From: CAYGWX01 sp964353855 [NCBI: uncultured bacterium]
GTDB taxonomy: Bacteria > Edwardsbacteria > CAYGWX01
Length of the DNA stretch: 22,806 bases
Direction: 5' to 3'
NCBI GenBank assembly: GCA_964353855.1
Contig: CAYGWX010000035.1
Coordinates: 1-22,806, forward strand
Positions 6,496 to 14,604 of this stretch are shown one piece after another (the first letter of the stretch is position 1; every line of letters starts with the position of its first letter). The notes under the pieces were generated by a model, which worked only from the letters and a program-made list of their open reading frames with translations, was not told the origin of the DNA and did not search any database. Position numbers and translations under genes: made by a program.

Positions 6496-6857
6496 GGTCA
6501 GACGTCGTCGCCAGGCAGGCAGCTCAATTTGCGCTCAGCAAGAAAGGGTTCGATGTCATCGTCATGGATCTCCGCGAGCTCTCCTCCATCACGGATTTCT
6601 TCGTGATCGCCTCGGGCCACACCGACACCCACGTGCGGGCCATCGCCGACGGCATCTCGGAAAACCTGAAAAAGCGGAAGGTCAGGCCCTGGCACGTGGA
6701 GGGACACCAGAACGGGCGCTGGGTGCTCCTCGATTTCGTCGAAGTCGTCGTGCACGTCTTCGACGAGGAGATCCGAAACTTCTATGCCCTTGAGCGCATC
6801 TGGGGAGACGCCCCGATCATCGAATATCAGGACGAGCCGAAGAAACAGACCCGATAG
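6492..6857 (+). CDS. rsfS: Ribosomal silencing factor RsfS
   Basis: RsfS binds ribosomal protein L14 and blocks joining of the subunits when nutrients are short. The 121-residue product shows the full DUF143 pattern: FDVIVMDLRELSSITDFFVIASGHTDTHVRAIADGI, then RPWHVEGHQNGRWVLLDFVEVVVHVFDEEIRNFYALERIWGDAP. The start is TTG at 6492 in a TTGA overlap with the previous stop; GGAGG at 6481-6485, six bases upstream, supports it. Family length is 105-130 residues, so it is complete. Confidence 0.95.
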   Translation: MRSDVVARQAAQFALSKKGFDVIVMDLRELSSITDFFVIASGHTDTHVRAIADGISENLKKRKVRPWHVEGHQNGRWVLLDFVEVVVHVFDEEIRNFYALERIWGDAPIIEYQDEPKKQTR

Positions 6858-6879
6858 GACGACCCTCTAAGAAAAACTT

Positions 6880-8544
6880 GTGAAACCTCAAGGATACTTA
6901 GGAGTCAAACAGCAAATCAAGACGGCCCTCATGGTTGCGGGGAAGGCATTGGGGGCACGGGACTTGTCGCCTGAGACCATTGTCCTGGAACGACCCCGGG
7001 AAGAGGGCCACGGGGACTTGGCCACGGGCCTGCCCTTTATCCTGGCGAAATCCCTGCGCAAGCCGCCCCGGGCGATCGCAGAGGAACTGGCGAAAGGGAT
7101 CGTTCTGGATACGGCCTTGGTCGAAAGGGTTGAGGCTGCAGGAGGAGGGTTCATTAACTTCTTCCTCGATTCGGGATGGCTCTATCAGGGATTGAAGAAC
7201 CTGCTTGCGGAGCCGGAAGGCTTCGGCAGGAGTGCTTTGGGTCAGGGGCAGAAGGTCCAGGTGGAGTTCGTGAGCGGGAACCCAACCGGGCCTCTTAACG
7301 TGGGTCACGGAAGGCAGGCAGCGATAGGGGATTCGATTGCGCGACTTCTGGAGCGGGTGGGGTATGAGGTAAGCCGGGAATATTACTTCAACAATGCCGG
7401 GAACCAAATGGCACTCCTGGCGCGCTCGGTCTATGCCCGCTATCAGGAGCTTCTGGGCAAGGCAGCCCAATTACCCGAAGAAGGGTACCAAGGTGAGTAT
7501 ATCATAGACATTGCAAAAGCGATCCTTGACAAGCATAGCAACAGCCTCACGGAGAAGGACTTGGAGTTATTCAAGAAGGAGGCTGAGGAGGCCAACTTCG
7601 TAACAATTAAAACCGCCTTGTCCAAGATAGGCATTGCCTTCGACGTCTATTTCAACGAGACCACACTGCATGAAACGGGCAAGGTGAAGGAGATCATCTC
7701 CCAGCTTAAGGAGAAGGGCTATACCTACGAGGCGGATGGGGCGCTGTGGTTCAAGGCCACGCATTTCGGCATCGAAAAGGACCGGGTATTGGTGAAATCC
7801 ACCGGCGAGCCGACCTACCGCCTAGTGGATATAGCCTATCATAAGGACAAGCTGGTCCGGGGCTTCGACCGCATCCTGGACATCTTCGGAGCGGACCATC
7901 ACTCCGATGCCCAGGACGTCCTGGCCGGGGTCAAGGCCCTGGGTCTGGACGCTTCCAGGATTGAGATCATCATCCACCAGTTCGTGACCATGTTCCGGGG
8001 CGGGGAGAGGGTGCGGATGTCCAAGCGGGCCGGGACCTACGTGACCTTGGACGAGCTCCTCGATGAGGTGGGTGTGGATGCGGTTCGGTTCTTCTATCTG
8101 ATGCGCCGCTCGGAAGCTCACCTGGACTTCGACCTGGAGCTGGCAAAGAAACAGTCTGACGAGAACCCGGCCTATTACGTTCAGTACGGCTTCGCCCGGA
8201 TTGCCAACATCCTCAGGCACGCCGGGGAGCAGGGCGTAGTCCGATGGCCTCTGGAGCGGGTTAATTTCGAGTTGCTCAAAGAACCCGAGGAGATGTCCCT
8301 CGCCAGGCAGGTGATGGACTTTCCGGAGCTGGTCCTGGGCGCGGCCACATCCCGCGAGCCCCACCGGATTACGGTCTATCTCCAGGACCTCGCTGGCGTG
8401 TTCCACAACTTCTACCATCAGCACCGGGTGGTCACCGAGAATGAACCCCTGACCCAGGCCCGGCTGTGCCTGGTCGAGGCCGTGCGGGTGGTCATGCGTC
8501 ACGGCCTGTACCTCATCGGCGTTACGGCTCCGGATAGGATGTAA
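6880..8544 (+). CDS. argS: Arginyl-tRNA synthetase
   Basis: This class Ia synthetase charges tRNA-Arg. The 554-residue length is normal. The N-terminal Add1 domain covers about 1-100. The HIGH motif reads NVGH (140-143, in NPTGPLNVGHGR), and the KMSKS equivalent is MSKR (380-383), typical for ArgRS. The C-terminal DALR anticodon-binding domain contains NPAYYVQYGFARI and HRITVYLQDLAGVFHNFYHQHRV. The start is GTG 6880 with only a weak purine-rich stretch upstream; no better start fits. It lies 22 nt after rsfS and two nt before purM. Confidence 0.96.
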   Translation: MKPQGYLGVKQQIKTALMVAGKALGARDLSPETIVLERPREEGHGDLATGLPFILAKSLRKPPRAIAEELAKGIVLDTALVERVEAAGGGFINFFLDSGWLYQGLKNLLAEPEGFGRSALGQGQKVQVEFVSGNPTGPLNVGHGRQAAIGDSIARLLERVGYEVSREYYFNNAGNQMALLARSVYARYQELLGKAAQLPEEGYQGEYIIDIAKAILDKHSNSLTEKDLELFKKEAEEANFVTIKTALSKIGIAFDVYFNETTLHETGKVKEIISQLKEKGYTYEADGALWFKATHFGIEKDRVLVKSTGEPTYRLVDIAYHKDKLVRGFDRILDIFGADHHSDAQDVLAGVKALGLDASRIEIIIHQFVTMFRGGERVRMSKRAGTYVTLDELLDEVGVDAVRFFYLMRRSEAHLDFDLELAKKQSDENPAYYVQYGFARIANILRHAGEQGVVRWPLERVNFELLKEPEEMSLARQVMDFPELVLGAATSREPHRITVYLQDLAGVFHNFYHQHRVVTENEPLTQARLCLVEAVRVVMRHGLYLIGVTAPDRM

Positions 8545-8546
8545 CC

Positions 8547-9569
8547 ATGAGATACAAGGATGCAGGAGTTGACATCGATGCCGGCAACGAGGCCGTGAAG
8601 CGGATGAAGGGCTGGGCGAGGCAGACCTTCTCGCCTGCGGTGCTTGCGGACTTGGGCGGCTTTGGGGGTCTTTTCCGTTTCGACGTGAAAAGATACCGCG
8701 ACCCGGTGCTGGTTTCCAGCATTGACGGCGTGGGGACGAAACTCAAACTTGCATTCCTGGCAAAGAAACATGATACGATAGGCCAGGACCTTGTGAACCA
8801 CTGCGTGAACGACATCCTGGTCCAGGGCGCCAGCCCCCTTTTTTTCATGGACTATATCGGAACCGGAAAGATCGAGCCGAGCGTCGTGGCCGAGGTCGTC
8901 AAGGGCCTATCCATCGCTTGCAAGGGGAACGGCTGCGCGCTCCTTGGTGGGGAGACGGCCGAGATGCCCGGGTTTTACCAGCTTGGGGAATACGATGTTG
9001 CTGGTTGCATCGTGGGCATCTTGGAGCGTGGGAAGCTGATCGACGGCAGAATGATCCGCCCGAATGATGGGGTCATCGGCTTGGCTTCCACGGGTCTTCA
9101 TACCAACGGATATTCCCTGGCCCGTAAGATCCTGTTTGAGAAATGTAAATACCACGTGGATGGTTATCTGCCGGAGCTTGGTACGACAATGGGCAAAGCC
9201 CTGCTCAAGGTCCACCGCTCCTATCTCAAGCCCCTTACCCCTTTGATTGAACGGGGCCTGATTAAAGGCCTGGCGCATATCACGGGCGGGGGGTTCTATG
9301 AGAACATCCCCCGCATCCTGCCCCAGGGCTGTAGGGTTGAGATTCGCAGGGATTCCTGGCCTATTCCTGCCCTCTTCGGTTTGCTCCAGGAAAAGGGACG
9401 AGTCCCTGAGCGTGAGATGTACCGGACATTTAACATGGGAATCGGGATGATTGCCGTCGTGCGGGAGAAGGACAAGGCTGCGGTCCTGAGGCAACTGGGG
9501 TTAGTGCGCCAGGAAGCCTGGGAAATTGGGCGGGTGGTGAAGGGCAAAAAGACAGTCCGGATTCGGTAG
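8547..9569 (+). CDS. purM: Phosphoribosylformylglycinamidine cyclo-ligase (AIR synthetase)
   Basis: PurM closes the imidazole ring in purine synthesis, using ATP to make AIR from FGAM. The 340-residue product has the AIRS hallmarks [51 protein letters not shown] and the C-terminal [16 protein letters not shown], with FNMGIGM near the end. ATG 8547 follows the argS stop by two bases and the gene is followed by dtd after one base, so argS-purM-dtd is one transcript. Another purine gene, the purH-type transformylase, lies just beyond the next spacer. Confidence 0.97.
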   Translation: MRYKDAGVDIDAGNEAVKRMKGWARQTFSPAVLADLGGFGGLFRFDVKRYRDPVLVSSIDGVGTKLKLAFLAKKHDTIGQDLVNHCVNDILVQGASPLFFMDYIGTGKIEPSVVAEVVKGLSIACKGNGCALLGGETAEMPGFYQLGEYDVAGCIVGILERGKLIDGRMIRPNDGVIGLASTGLHTNGYSLARKILFEKCKYHVDGYLPELGTTMGKALLKVHRSYLKPLTPLIERGLIKGLAHITGGGFYENIPRILPQGCRVEIRRDSWPIPALFGLLQEKGRVPEREMYRTFNMGIGMIAVVREKDKAAVLRQLGLVRQEAWEIGRVVKGKKTVRIR

Positions 9570-9570
9570 G

Positions 9571-10020
9571 ATGCGGATCGTGCTGCAGAGGGTCAGCCAG
9601 GCGGCAGTCAGGGCGGACGGGGAGACTATCGCCGAGATCAGGAAAGGACTCCTGATTCTGGTGGGAGTGAAGGCCGGGGATTCCGAGAAGGAAGCCGAAT
9701 TCCTGGCCGAGAAATGCTCCGGCCTCAGGGTCTTTGAGGACGAACAGGGAAAGATGAACCTGGCACTGTCGGACGTGGGAGGGTCGGTGCTGGCTGTGTC
9801 GCAGTTCACATTATATGGGGATTGTAGAAAAGGGCGCAGGCCGAGCTTCACGGACGCGGCACAGCCTGAGAAGGGAGAGAGGCTGTATGAGCATTTCGTG
9901 TCTCAATTGCGCGAATTGGGCGCCCAGGTCCAGACTGGCAGGTTCGGGGCCAAGATGGAGGTAGAGATGGTCAATGACGGGCCGGTGACTTTCGTGCTGG
10001 ACTCGGAGCGGGAAGAGTAG
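9571..10020 (+). CDS. dtd: D-aminoacyl-tRNA deacylase
   Basis: DTD removes D-amino acids (and glycine mischarged on tRNA-Ala) from tRNA, a proofreading step in the cytosol. The 149-residue product matches the family over its length: [13 protein letters not shown] at the start, the [17 protein letters not shown] segment with the invariant SQFTLYGD, and the Gly-cisPro signature [11 protein letters not shown] near the end. It overlaps no gene and starts one base after purM. The shared transcript with argS makes sense as translation quality control. No clear terminator follows. Confidence 0.96.
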   Translation: MRIVLQRVSQAAVRADGETIAEIRKGLLILVGVKAGDSEKEAEFLAEKCSGLRVFEDEQGKMNLALSDVGGSVLAVSQFTLYGDCRKGRRPSFTDAAQPEKGERLYEHFVSQLRELGAQVQTGRFGAKMEVEMVNDGPVTFVLDSEREE

Positions 10021-10277
10021 AGACAGTAAGGAAAACAAAGGCAACCAGTTAGAGTGAGATGGCATCCATACAAAAGGTTGTGGTGCGTTATTGGAAGGCT
10101 TCCCGAGGCTTTCTGACGCCTTTCCGACGCTTTTCTGACGCTCTTCCGACGCTATTCTGTCGCTATTCCCTCGGTTTTCAGAGGGTCTTTCGGACTCCCT
10201 TTGGACAATCAGCCAAGAGGGCGTGTATTTAGCCAGCGCATTGAAATAAATTAACTTATGACTTGCGAGATCAAGTA
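10021..10277. other. Spacer between dtd and the AICAR transformylase gene
   Basis: No coding region is evident. The first 70 bases are unremarkable and lack a terminator hairpin. The middle is filled by the third 11-nt repeat block. The last 60 bases become AT-rich (TTGAAATAAATTAACTTATG) and presumably hold the promoter of the next operon, but I could not find a -35/-10 pair with good spacing. Confidence 0.6.
10100..10198 (-). repeat. 11-nt tandem repeat block 3 (about nine units)
   Basis: Nine units keep 11-nt phase, starting at 10100, 10111, 10122, 10133, 10144, 10155, 10166, 10177 and 10188. The core on the plus strand is TTCYGACGCT; GACGC recurs at 10115, 10126, 10137 and 10148, then GTCGC at 10159. 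Base four of successive units alternates T and C from 10111 to 10166, so the true period of the best part is 22. Read on the minus strand the core is AGCGTCRGAA, which resembles the GCGTGAA core of blocks 1 and 2; hence the strand given. Outer units are degenerate. Confidence 0.85.
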
Positions 10278-11453
10278 ATGAATGAAAAGGAGATTCGGCT
10301 AAGGTACGGATGTAATCCCCATCAGGTACCGGCGAGGGTTTACGCCAAGGCCGGGGACCTGCCTATCCAGGTGCTCAGCGGAACCCCGGGATACATCAAC
10401 CTGCTGGACGCCTTGAACTCCTGGCAACTGGTCAGGGAACTGAAGCGGATATTTAATCTCCCTGCGGCAGCGTCCTTCAAGCATGTGAGCCCGGCAGGGG
10501 CGGCCTTAGGGGTTCCCTTGAGCGAGGAGATGAAGCAGGCCTGTTTCGTCAAGACCTTAGAGCTCTCGGGCCTGGCCTCGGCCTATGCCCGATCCCGAGG
10601 AGCGGACCGGGTGGCTTCGTTCGGGGACTGGGCGGCGCTCTCCGATGTCCTGGATGTACCGACCGCGCAACTGCTTCAACGCGAGGTATCGGACGGAGTG
10701 ATCGCCCCGGGATACGAATCGGAAGCCCTGGCGATGCTCCGGGACAAGAAGAACGGAAAATACGTCGTCCTGGAGATCGACCCAGCCTATGAGCCGGAAA
10801 GCCTGGAGACGCGCGAGGTGTTCGGAATCCGGTTCGAACAGAAGCGGAATAACCTTCCGGCGGACTTTGACCAGCTCAAGAACGTCGTCACGCAGAGGAA
10901 GGAGCTTCCGGAGTCCACCCAGCGGGATATGCTCGTGGCTTTGACTGCGCTCAAATACACCCAATCCAACTCCGTGTGTCTGGCCTATGAAGGACAGATC
11001 ATCGGGATGGGTGCCGGGCAGCAGTCCCGGATCCACTGCACCCGGCTGGCGGCCGCGAAGGCCGATGCCTGGTACCTGCGCCAGCATCCCGCGGTCCTGG
11101 GCCTTAAATTCAAGAAGGACATTCATCGCCCGGAGCGGGATAATGCTGTCGATGCCTATCTGCGAGATGACCTTTCTCCGGCCGAGGAAAAAGCCTGGAG
11201 GGAGAACTTCGAGGCAGCCCCTCAAAGGCTCACTCTCCAGCAGAAACGCGAGTGGCTCAACCGATGGACGGGAGCCACCCTGGGATCCGATGCCTTTTTC
11301 CCGTTCCGGGACAGCATCGATCGGGCCCAACAAAGCGGGGTCTCCTACGTCGTCCAGCCCGGCGGTTCGGTCCGGGACGCCGATGTGATCCAGGCGTGCG
11401 ACGAGTACGGGATGGTGATGGCATTTACCGGCGTGAGGCTGTTTCATCATTGA
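10278..11453 (+). CDS. Stand-alone AICAR transformylase (PurH C-terminal domain type)
   Basis: This formyltransferase converts AICAR to FAICAR with 10-formyl-tetrahydrofolate, the ninth step of IMP synthesis. The 391-residue product aligns with the AICARFT part of PurH: RYGCNPHQ at the start, the catalytic Lys68-His69 in SFKHVSPAGAA, NSVCLAYEGQIIGMGAGQQSRIHCTRLA, SDAFFPFRDSID, and the closing PGGSVRDADVI and GMVMAFTGVRLFHH. The N-terminal IMP cyclohydrolase (MGS-like) domain of normal PurH is absent, so another gene must do that step. I chose ATG 10278; a TTG at 10263 would add five residues. It starts a new transcript after the repeat spacer and is followed by the sugar cluster after 18 nt. 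Confidence 0.93.
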   Translation: MNEKEIRLRYGCNPHQVPARVYAKAGDLPIQVLSGTPGYINLLDALNSWQLVRELKRIFNLPAAASFKHVSPAGAALGVPLSEEMKQACFVKTLELSGLASAYARSRGADRVASFGDWAALSDVLDVPTAQLLQREVSDGVIAPGYESEALAMLRDKKNGKYVVLEIDPAYEPESLETREVFGIRFEQKRNNLPADFDQLKNVVTQRKELPESTQRDMLVALTALKYTQSNSVCLAYEGQIIGMGAGQQSRIHCTRLAAAKADAWYLRQHPAVLGLKFKKDIHRPERDNAVDAYLRDDLSPAEEKAWRENFEAAPQRLTLQQKREWLNRWTGATLGSDAFFPFRDSIDRAQQSGVSYVVQPGGSVRDADVIQACDEYGMVMAFTGVRLFHH

Positions 11454-11471
11454 TTCTGAAAAGAGGTTCTG

Positions 11472-12095
11472 ATGGCTGACAGACGGAAATCACACCCCCC
11501 GAAGGGTGTCTTCGTCCATCCCACGGCCGAGGTTTCTCGAGAGGCCAGAGTGGGCATGGGGACGAAGATCTGGCATCATGTTCATGTACGGGAGAAAGCC
11601 GTGGTGGGCCGGGACTGCATCCTGGGACAGAACGCCTACATCGACCACTTTGCCCAGATCGGGAACAACGTCAAAATCCAGAACAACGTCTCGGTCTATC
11701 ACGGGGTAATTCTGGAGGACGATGTGTTCGTCGGACCGCACGCCACCTTTACGAACGACCTCTTTCCTCGTTCGTTTGACCCGGAGTGGCATCTCCGCTA
11801 TACCACGGTGAGGAGAGGCGCCTCGATCGGAGCGAACGCCACGATCCTTTGCGGAATCGAGATCGGGGAGTATGCCTTGATTGGAGCCGGAGCCGTGGTC
11901 ACGAAGGATGTCCCGCCTTACGCCTTAATGGTGGGCTCGCCGGCGAAGATCACGGGATTCGTATGCAAATGGACCCATCCGATGAAGGTCGTTGGCCGGA
12001 CCAAGCAGGGGGTCAGGATGAGCTGTGGGACGTGCAAGGAAATCGTCTTCATCCCTGCGAAAGTTTATCCAGGGAAGGTTAAGAGGAAGCCATGA
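11472..12095 (+). CDS. Hexapeptide-repeat N-acetyltransferase (WbpD/WlbB-like)
   Basis: The 207-residue protein is a left-handed beta-helix acyltransferase. Repeats run from about 15 to 160 (VGMGTKIWHHVHV, VVGRDCILGQNAYI, IGNNVKIQNNVSVY, ASIGANATILCGIEIGEYALIGAGAVVTKDV) and PYALMVGSPAKITG ends the domain. The closest type I can name is the family acetylating UDP-3-amino sugars (WbpD, WlbB). The tail carries Cys in VCKW and a CGTC knuckle, three Cys where related proteins often show four as a zinc ribbon. ATG 11472 has AAGAGG upstream. Its stop overlaps the next start (ATGA). No aminotransferase or dehydrogenase for such a sugar is nearby, so the exact substrate is open. Confidence 0.85.
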   Translation: MADRRKSHPPKGVFVHPTAEVSREARVGMGTKIWHHVHVREKAVVGRDCILGQNAYIDHFAQIGNNVKIQNNVSVYHGVILEDDVFVGPHATFTNDLFPRSFDPEWHLRYTTVRRGASIGANATILCGIEIGEYALIGAGAVVTKDVPPYALMVGSPAKITGFVCKWTHPMKVVGRTKQGVRMSCGTCKEIVFIPAKVYPGKVKRKP

Positions 12096-13051
12096 ACCTC
12101 TCGGGAAGCCGGATCGCGGTCATCGGAGGGGCCGGGCTCATCGGCTCGCACCTCGTGGACCAACTGACCCGGGAGGACGTTGAGATCGTGGTCATCGATA
12201 ACCTGGTGAGAGGAAGGAAAGAGAACCTTGCCGAGGCCTTGAAATCGCCCAAGGTGAAACTGGTCGTGGCCGACATCCGGAACAAAGAAGAGCTTGCGAA
12301 AGCCATGGCTGGAAGCGATTACGTCGTTCATCTGGCCGCGCTCTGGCTTTTGCAGTGTCAGGAGGATCCCAGGGCGTGTCTGGAGGTGAACGTCGTGGGG
12401 ACGCAAAACGTCATCGAGTCGGCCAGAGACTTGAACGTCCAGCGGGTCGTGTTTTCTTCTTCAGCCTCGGTTTATGGCGAGCCTTCCTACCTGCCGATGG
12501 ATGAGAAACACCCCTTCAACAACCGCACGGCCTACGGGGCCTCCAAGATCGCCGGCGAGCAGATGCTCCGGGCGTTTTACGAGATGTATGGCTTGAACTA
12601 TGTGGGCCTTAGGTATTTCAACGTCTATGGACCGAGGCAGGACCATCGGGGAGCTTATGTGAGCGTGTTTATGCGCTTCTTAGACCGGATCGAAAAGGAC
12701 GAGCCGCCGGTTCTATTCGGAGACGGGAGCCAGACCATGGATTTCATTTATGTGGAGGACGTGGCCCGGTCGAACCTCTTGGCCTTGAAAGCAGAGGCCA
12801 CGGATGCTAACTATAACATCGCCTCCGGGACTGAGACCTCGCTCAACGAGCTGGCGAAACTCCTCCTCCGACTCACGGGTTCGTCGCTGCAGCCGATCTA
12901 TAAGAAAGATGTCAACCCGGGAGTCCAGAAGAGGAAAGCCGGTGTGGAACGAGCCAAAACCGATCTGGGCTTCGAGGCTGCGATTCCGCTCGAGGAAGGA
13001 TTGAATAAACTTATCGCCTGGAGGATGAAGGCCCGTGCCAAGAGGACTTAG
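12092..13051 (+). CDS. NAD-dependent sugar epimerase/dehydratase (extended SDR)
   Basis: A 319-residue extended SDR, probably acting on a nucleotide sugar in the cytosol, close to UDP-glucose/UDP-GlcNAc 4-epimerase types. The NAD-binding GGAGLIGSH is at 12-20, DNLVRGR after beta-2, HLAALWLLQC at 80-89, a Ser-rich catalytic stretch FSSSASVYGE (121-130), and catalytic Tyr148/Lys152 in YGASK. RYFNVYGPRQ and FGDGSQTMDFIYVEDVA confirm the epimerase class. The start ATG is in a 4-nt overlap with the acetyltransferase. The end overlaps the next gene by 17 nt. Substrate cannot be read from sequence. Confidence 0.92.
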   Translation: MNLSGSRIAVIGGAGLIGSHLVDQLTREDVEIVVIDNLVRGRKENLAEALKSPKVKLVVADIRNKEELAKAMAGSDYVVHLAALWLLQCQEDPRACLEVNVVGTQNVIESARDLNVQRVVFSSSASVYGEPSYLPMDEKHPFNNRTAYGASKIAGEQMLRAFYEMYGLNYVGLRYFNVYGPRQDHRGAYVSVFMRFLDRIEKDEPPVLFGDGSQTMDFIYVEDVARSNLLALKAEATDANYNIASGTETSLNELAKLLLRLTGSSLQPIYKKDVNPGVQKRKAGVERAKTDLGFEAAIPLEEGLNKLIAWRMKARAKRT

Positions 13052-13928
13052 GACGGTCCTCATCTCCGGGGCCACGGGTTTTGTGGCCCGGGGCCTGGTG
13101 GAGAGGCTGGCGAAACGCTTTAGGGTCATCGGATTGGCCCGCTGCAGGAAGAGGGCCTTTCCGCTGGAGAACGTGGAATGGGTGGTGGCGGACCTGAGGA
13201 AGTCCTTCCGGGGGAGAGGCCTTCCGGAAAGACTGGACCATATCATCCACTTCGCAACCATCCCTCCCTCCTGGCCCAAACAGGACCCCCGCGATATCTT
13301 CTGCGTCAACACCCTTTCCACCCTGGACCTTCTGGAGGCCGGAAAGACCCGGGACCTTCGCTCGTTCATCCTGATCTCCACGGGCGCGGTGTACGGCTTC
13401 GGGAGCAGGCCCCATCGAGAGACCTCTTCCATCAATCCCAACTCCTTTTATGCCCTGACCAAAAGGCAGGCCGAGGAGCTTGCTCAAGCTTACGGGGGCA
13501 TGTTCCCGGTCATCATCCTGAGGCTCTTCTTCCCCTACGGGCCGGGACAAGTGCGCAACCTAATCCCGTCCTTGATCGAGAAGATATCCGGGGAGGAGAC
13601 TGTGTTCCGGAACATCGGGGGCGGACCGCGGATCAACCCCATCTATATCAGCGATGCCCAGAGGGCGATGGAGCGATCCCTCTTGATCGGGGGGAGCACA
13701 GCTTTAAACATCGCCGGGGACGAGACCGTCTCGGTGGGGGAGCTCATCCAAAGAATCGGGAAGCTTATCTGTAAAAAGCCCCGGATTGCAGAGAGCAGGA
13801 AGCGAGTGGGTGACCTTCTGGGTAGCAATAGCCGGATGAAGCGGGTTTTGGGGGTCTCCCCAAAAGTCGGCCTCCGAGAAGGCCTGTACCAAACCGTGGA
13901 AGCCTGGATTCCGGACCATGTCGGTTAA
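13035..13928 (+). CDS. Second NAD-dependent epimerase/dehydratase (extended SDR)
   Basis: A 297-residue SDR, only distantly similar to its neighbour. The Rossmann motif is SGATGFVARG (11-20): the third Gly of GxxGxxG is Ala18. The catalytic pair is Tyr139/Lys143 (FYALTK), preceded by LISTGAVYG (114-121). RLFFPYGPGQ and NPIYISDAQRAM are the usual epimerase landmarks. It starts at GTG 13035 inside the preceding gene, because no later start preserves the Rossmann strand. It overlaps the next gene by 11 nt. It may act on the product of the first SDR; reduction or 3,5-epimerisation are possible, but nothing in the sequence decides. Confidence 0.88.
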   Translation: MPRGLRTVLISGATGFVARGLVERLAKRFRVIGLARCRKRAFPLENVEWVVADLRKSFRGRGLPERLDHIIHFATIPPSWPKQDPRDIFCVNTLSTLDLLEAGKTRDLRSFILISTGAVYGFGSRPHRETSSINPNSFYALTKRQAEELAQAYGGMFPVIILRLFFPYGPGQVRNLIPSLIEKISGEETVFRNIGGGPRINPIYISDAQRAMERSLLIGGSTALNIAGDETVSVGELIQRIGKLICKKPRIAESRKRVGDLLGSNSRMKRVLGVSPKVGLREGLYQTVEAWIPDHVG

Positions 13929-14604
13929 CCCGGTAGATCAAAGCCTCTGGGCTTCCAAGCTCAAGTCCTTCCGCAGAGCTTACGAGCGTCAGAGGCTTCT
14001 GGACAGGCTATCGGTCCAACGCCGGGAGGAGAAAGCGGAAGAGCTTGCAATGCTGCAAGCCTTCTTTCGATTCGCCGGGTCGCTCGAGGGAATGGTCCTG
14101 GATATCGGCTGCGGGGATGGATTCTATCGTGAGATGATCCCCGAGGCCGAGTACGTGGGAGTCGATCCCCTGGCCTGGGAGGGAAGACCATCATTTCCCT
14201 TCTCGACGGCGATGGGAGAAGCCCTACCCTTCCGCTCCGGATATTTCGATCACGTCCTCATCGTGACCTCCCTGGATCATGCCCAAGATCCGGCGCAATT
14301 CTTGGTCGAAGGGAAGCGCGTCTTGAAGCCAGGAGGGAGGCTGGCCCTGCTCTGCGGCTTGGAGGGGCAAGGAGGAGGAGTGTCCAAGACGGTGCGCTGG
14401 CAGAGGGTGCATAAGGAAGGAGCTAAGGCCCTTCTTCGAGGGGCGATCACCCGTTTCTACCGCTTCGTCTTCGGAGCGGATGACACGCACCCCTATGTTT
14501 TCAACGAAGCAGAAGTCCGCGAACTCATGTACGGCCTCTTCCCGGATTATACTAGCCAGAACTATTCCCCCAATATTCTGTTTCTGAAGGGCCAAGCAGC
14601 GTGA
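13918..14604 (+). CDS. Class I SAM-dependent methyltransferase
   Basis: A 228-residue Methyltransf_11-type protein. Motif I is VLDIGCGDGFY (60-70), the acidic ribose-binding residue follows at YVGVDP (79-84), and post-motifs MGEALPF and VLIVTSLDHAQDP then VLKPGGRLALL complete the SAM fold. An N-terminal helical extension of about 55 residues precedes it. Within this cluster it would most simply methylate a sugar or lipid-linked sugar, which is inference from context. ATG 13918 overlaps the SDR end, and the stop is in a GTGA overlap with the next gene. Confidence 0.88.
   Translation: MSVNPVDQSLWASKLKSFRRAYERQRLLDRLSVQRREEKAEELAMLQAFFRFAGSLEGMVLDIGCGDGFYREMIPEAEYVGVDPLAWEGRPSFPFSTAMGEALPFRSGYFDHVLIVTSLDHAQDPAQFLVEGKRVLKPGGRLALLCGLEGQGGGVSKTVRWQRVHKEGAKALLRGAITRFYRFVFGADDTHPYVFNEAEVRELMYGLFPDYTSQNYSPNILFLKGQAA

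Noticed and set aside
10100-10198. CRISPR array
   Set aside because: Units are 11 nt and contiguous, without 30-40 nt unique spacers, and no cas gene is nearby.
10241-10269. TTGAAA before the AICAR transformylase as a -35 box
   Set aside because: The hexamer 17 bases downstream is TGCGAG, nothing like a -10 box; no other spacing works well.
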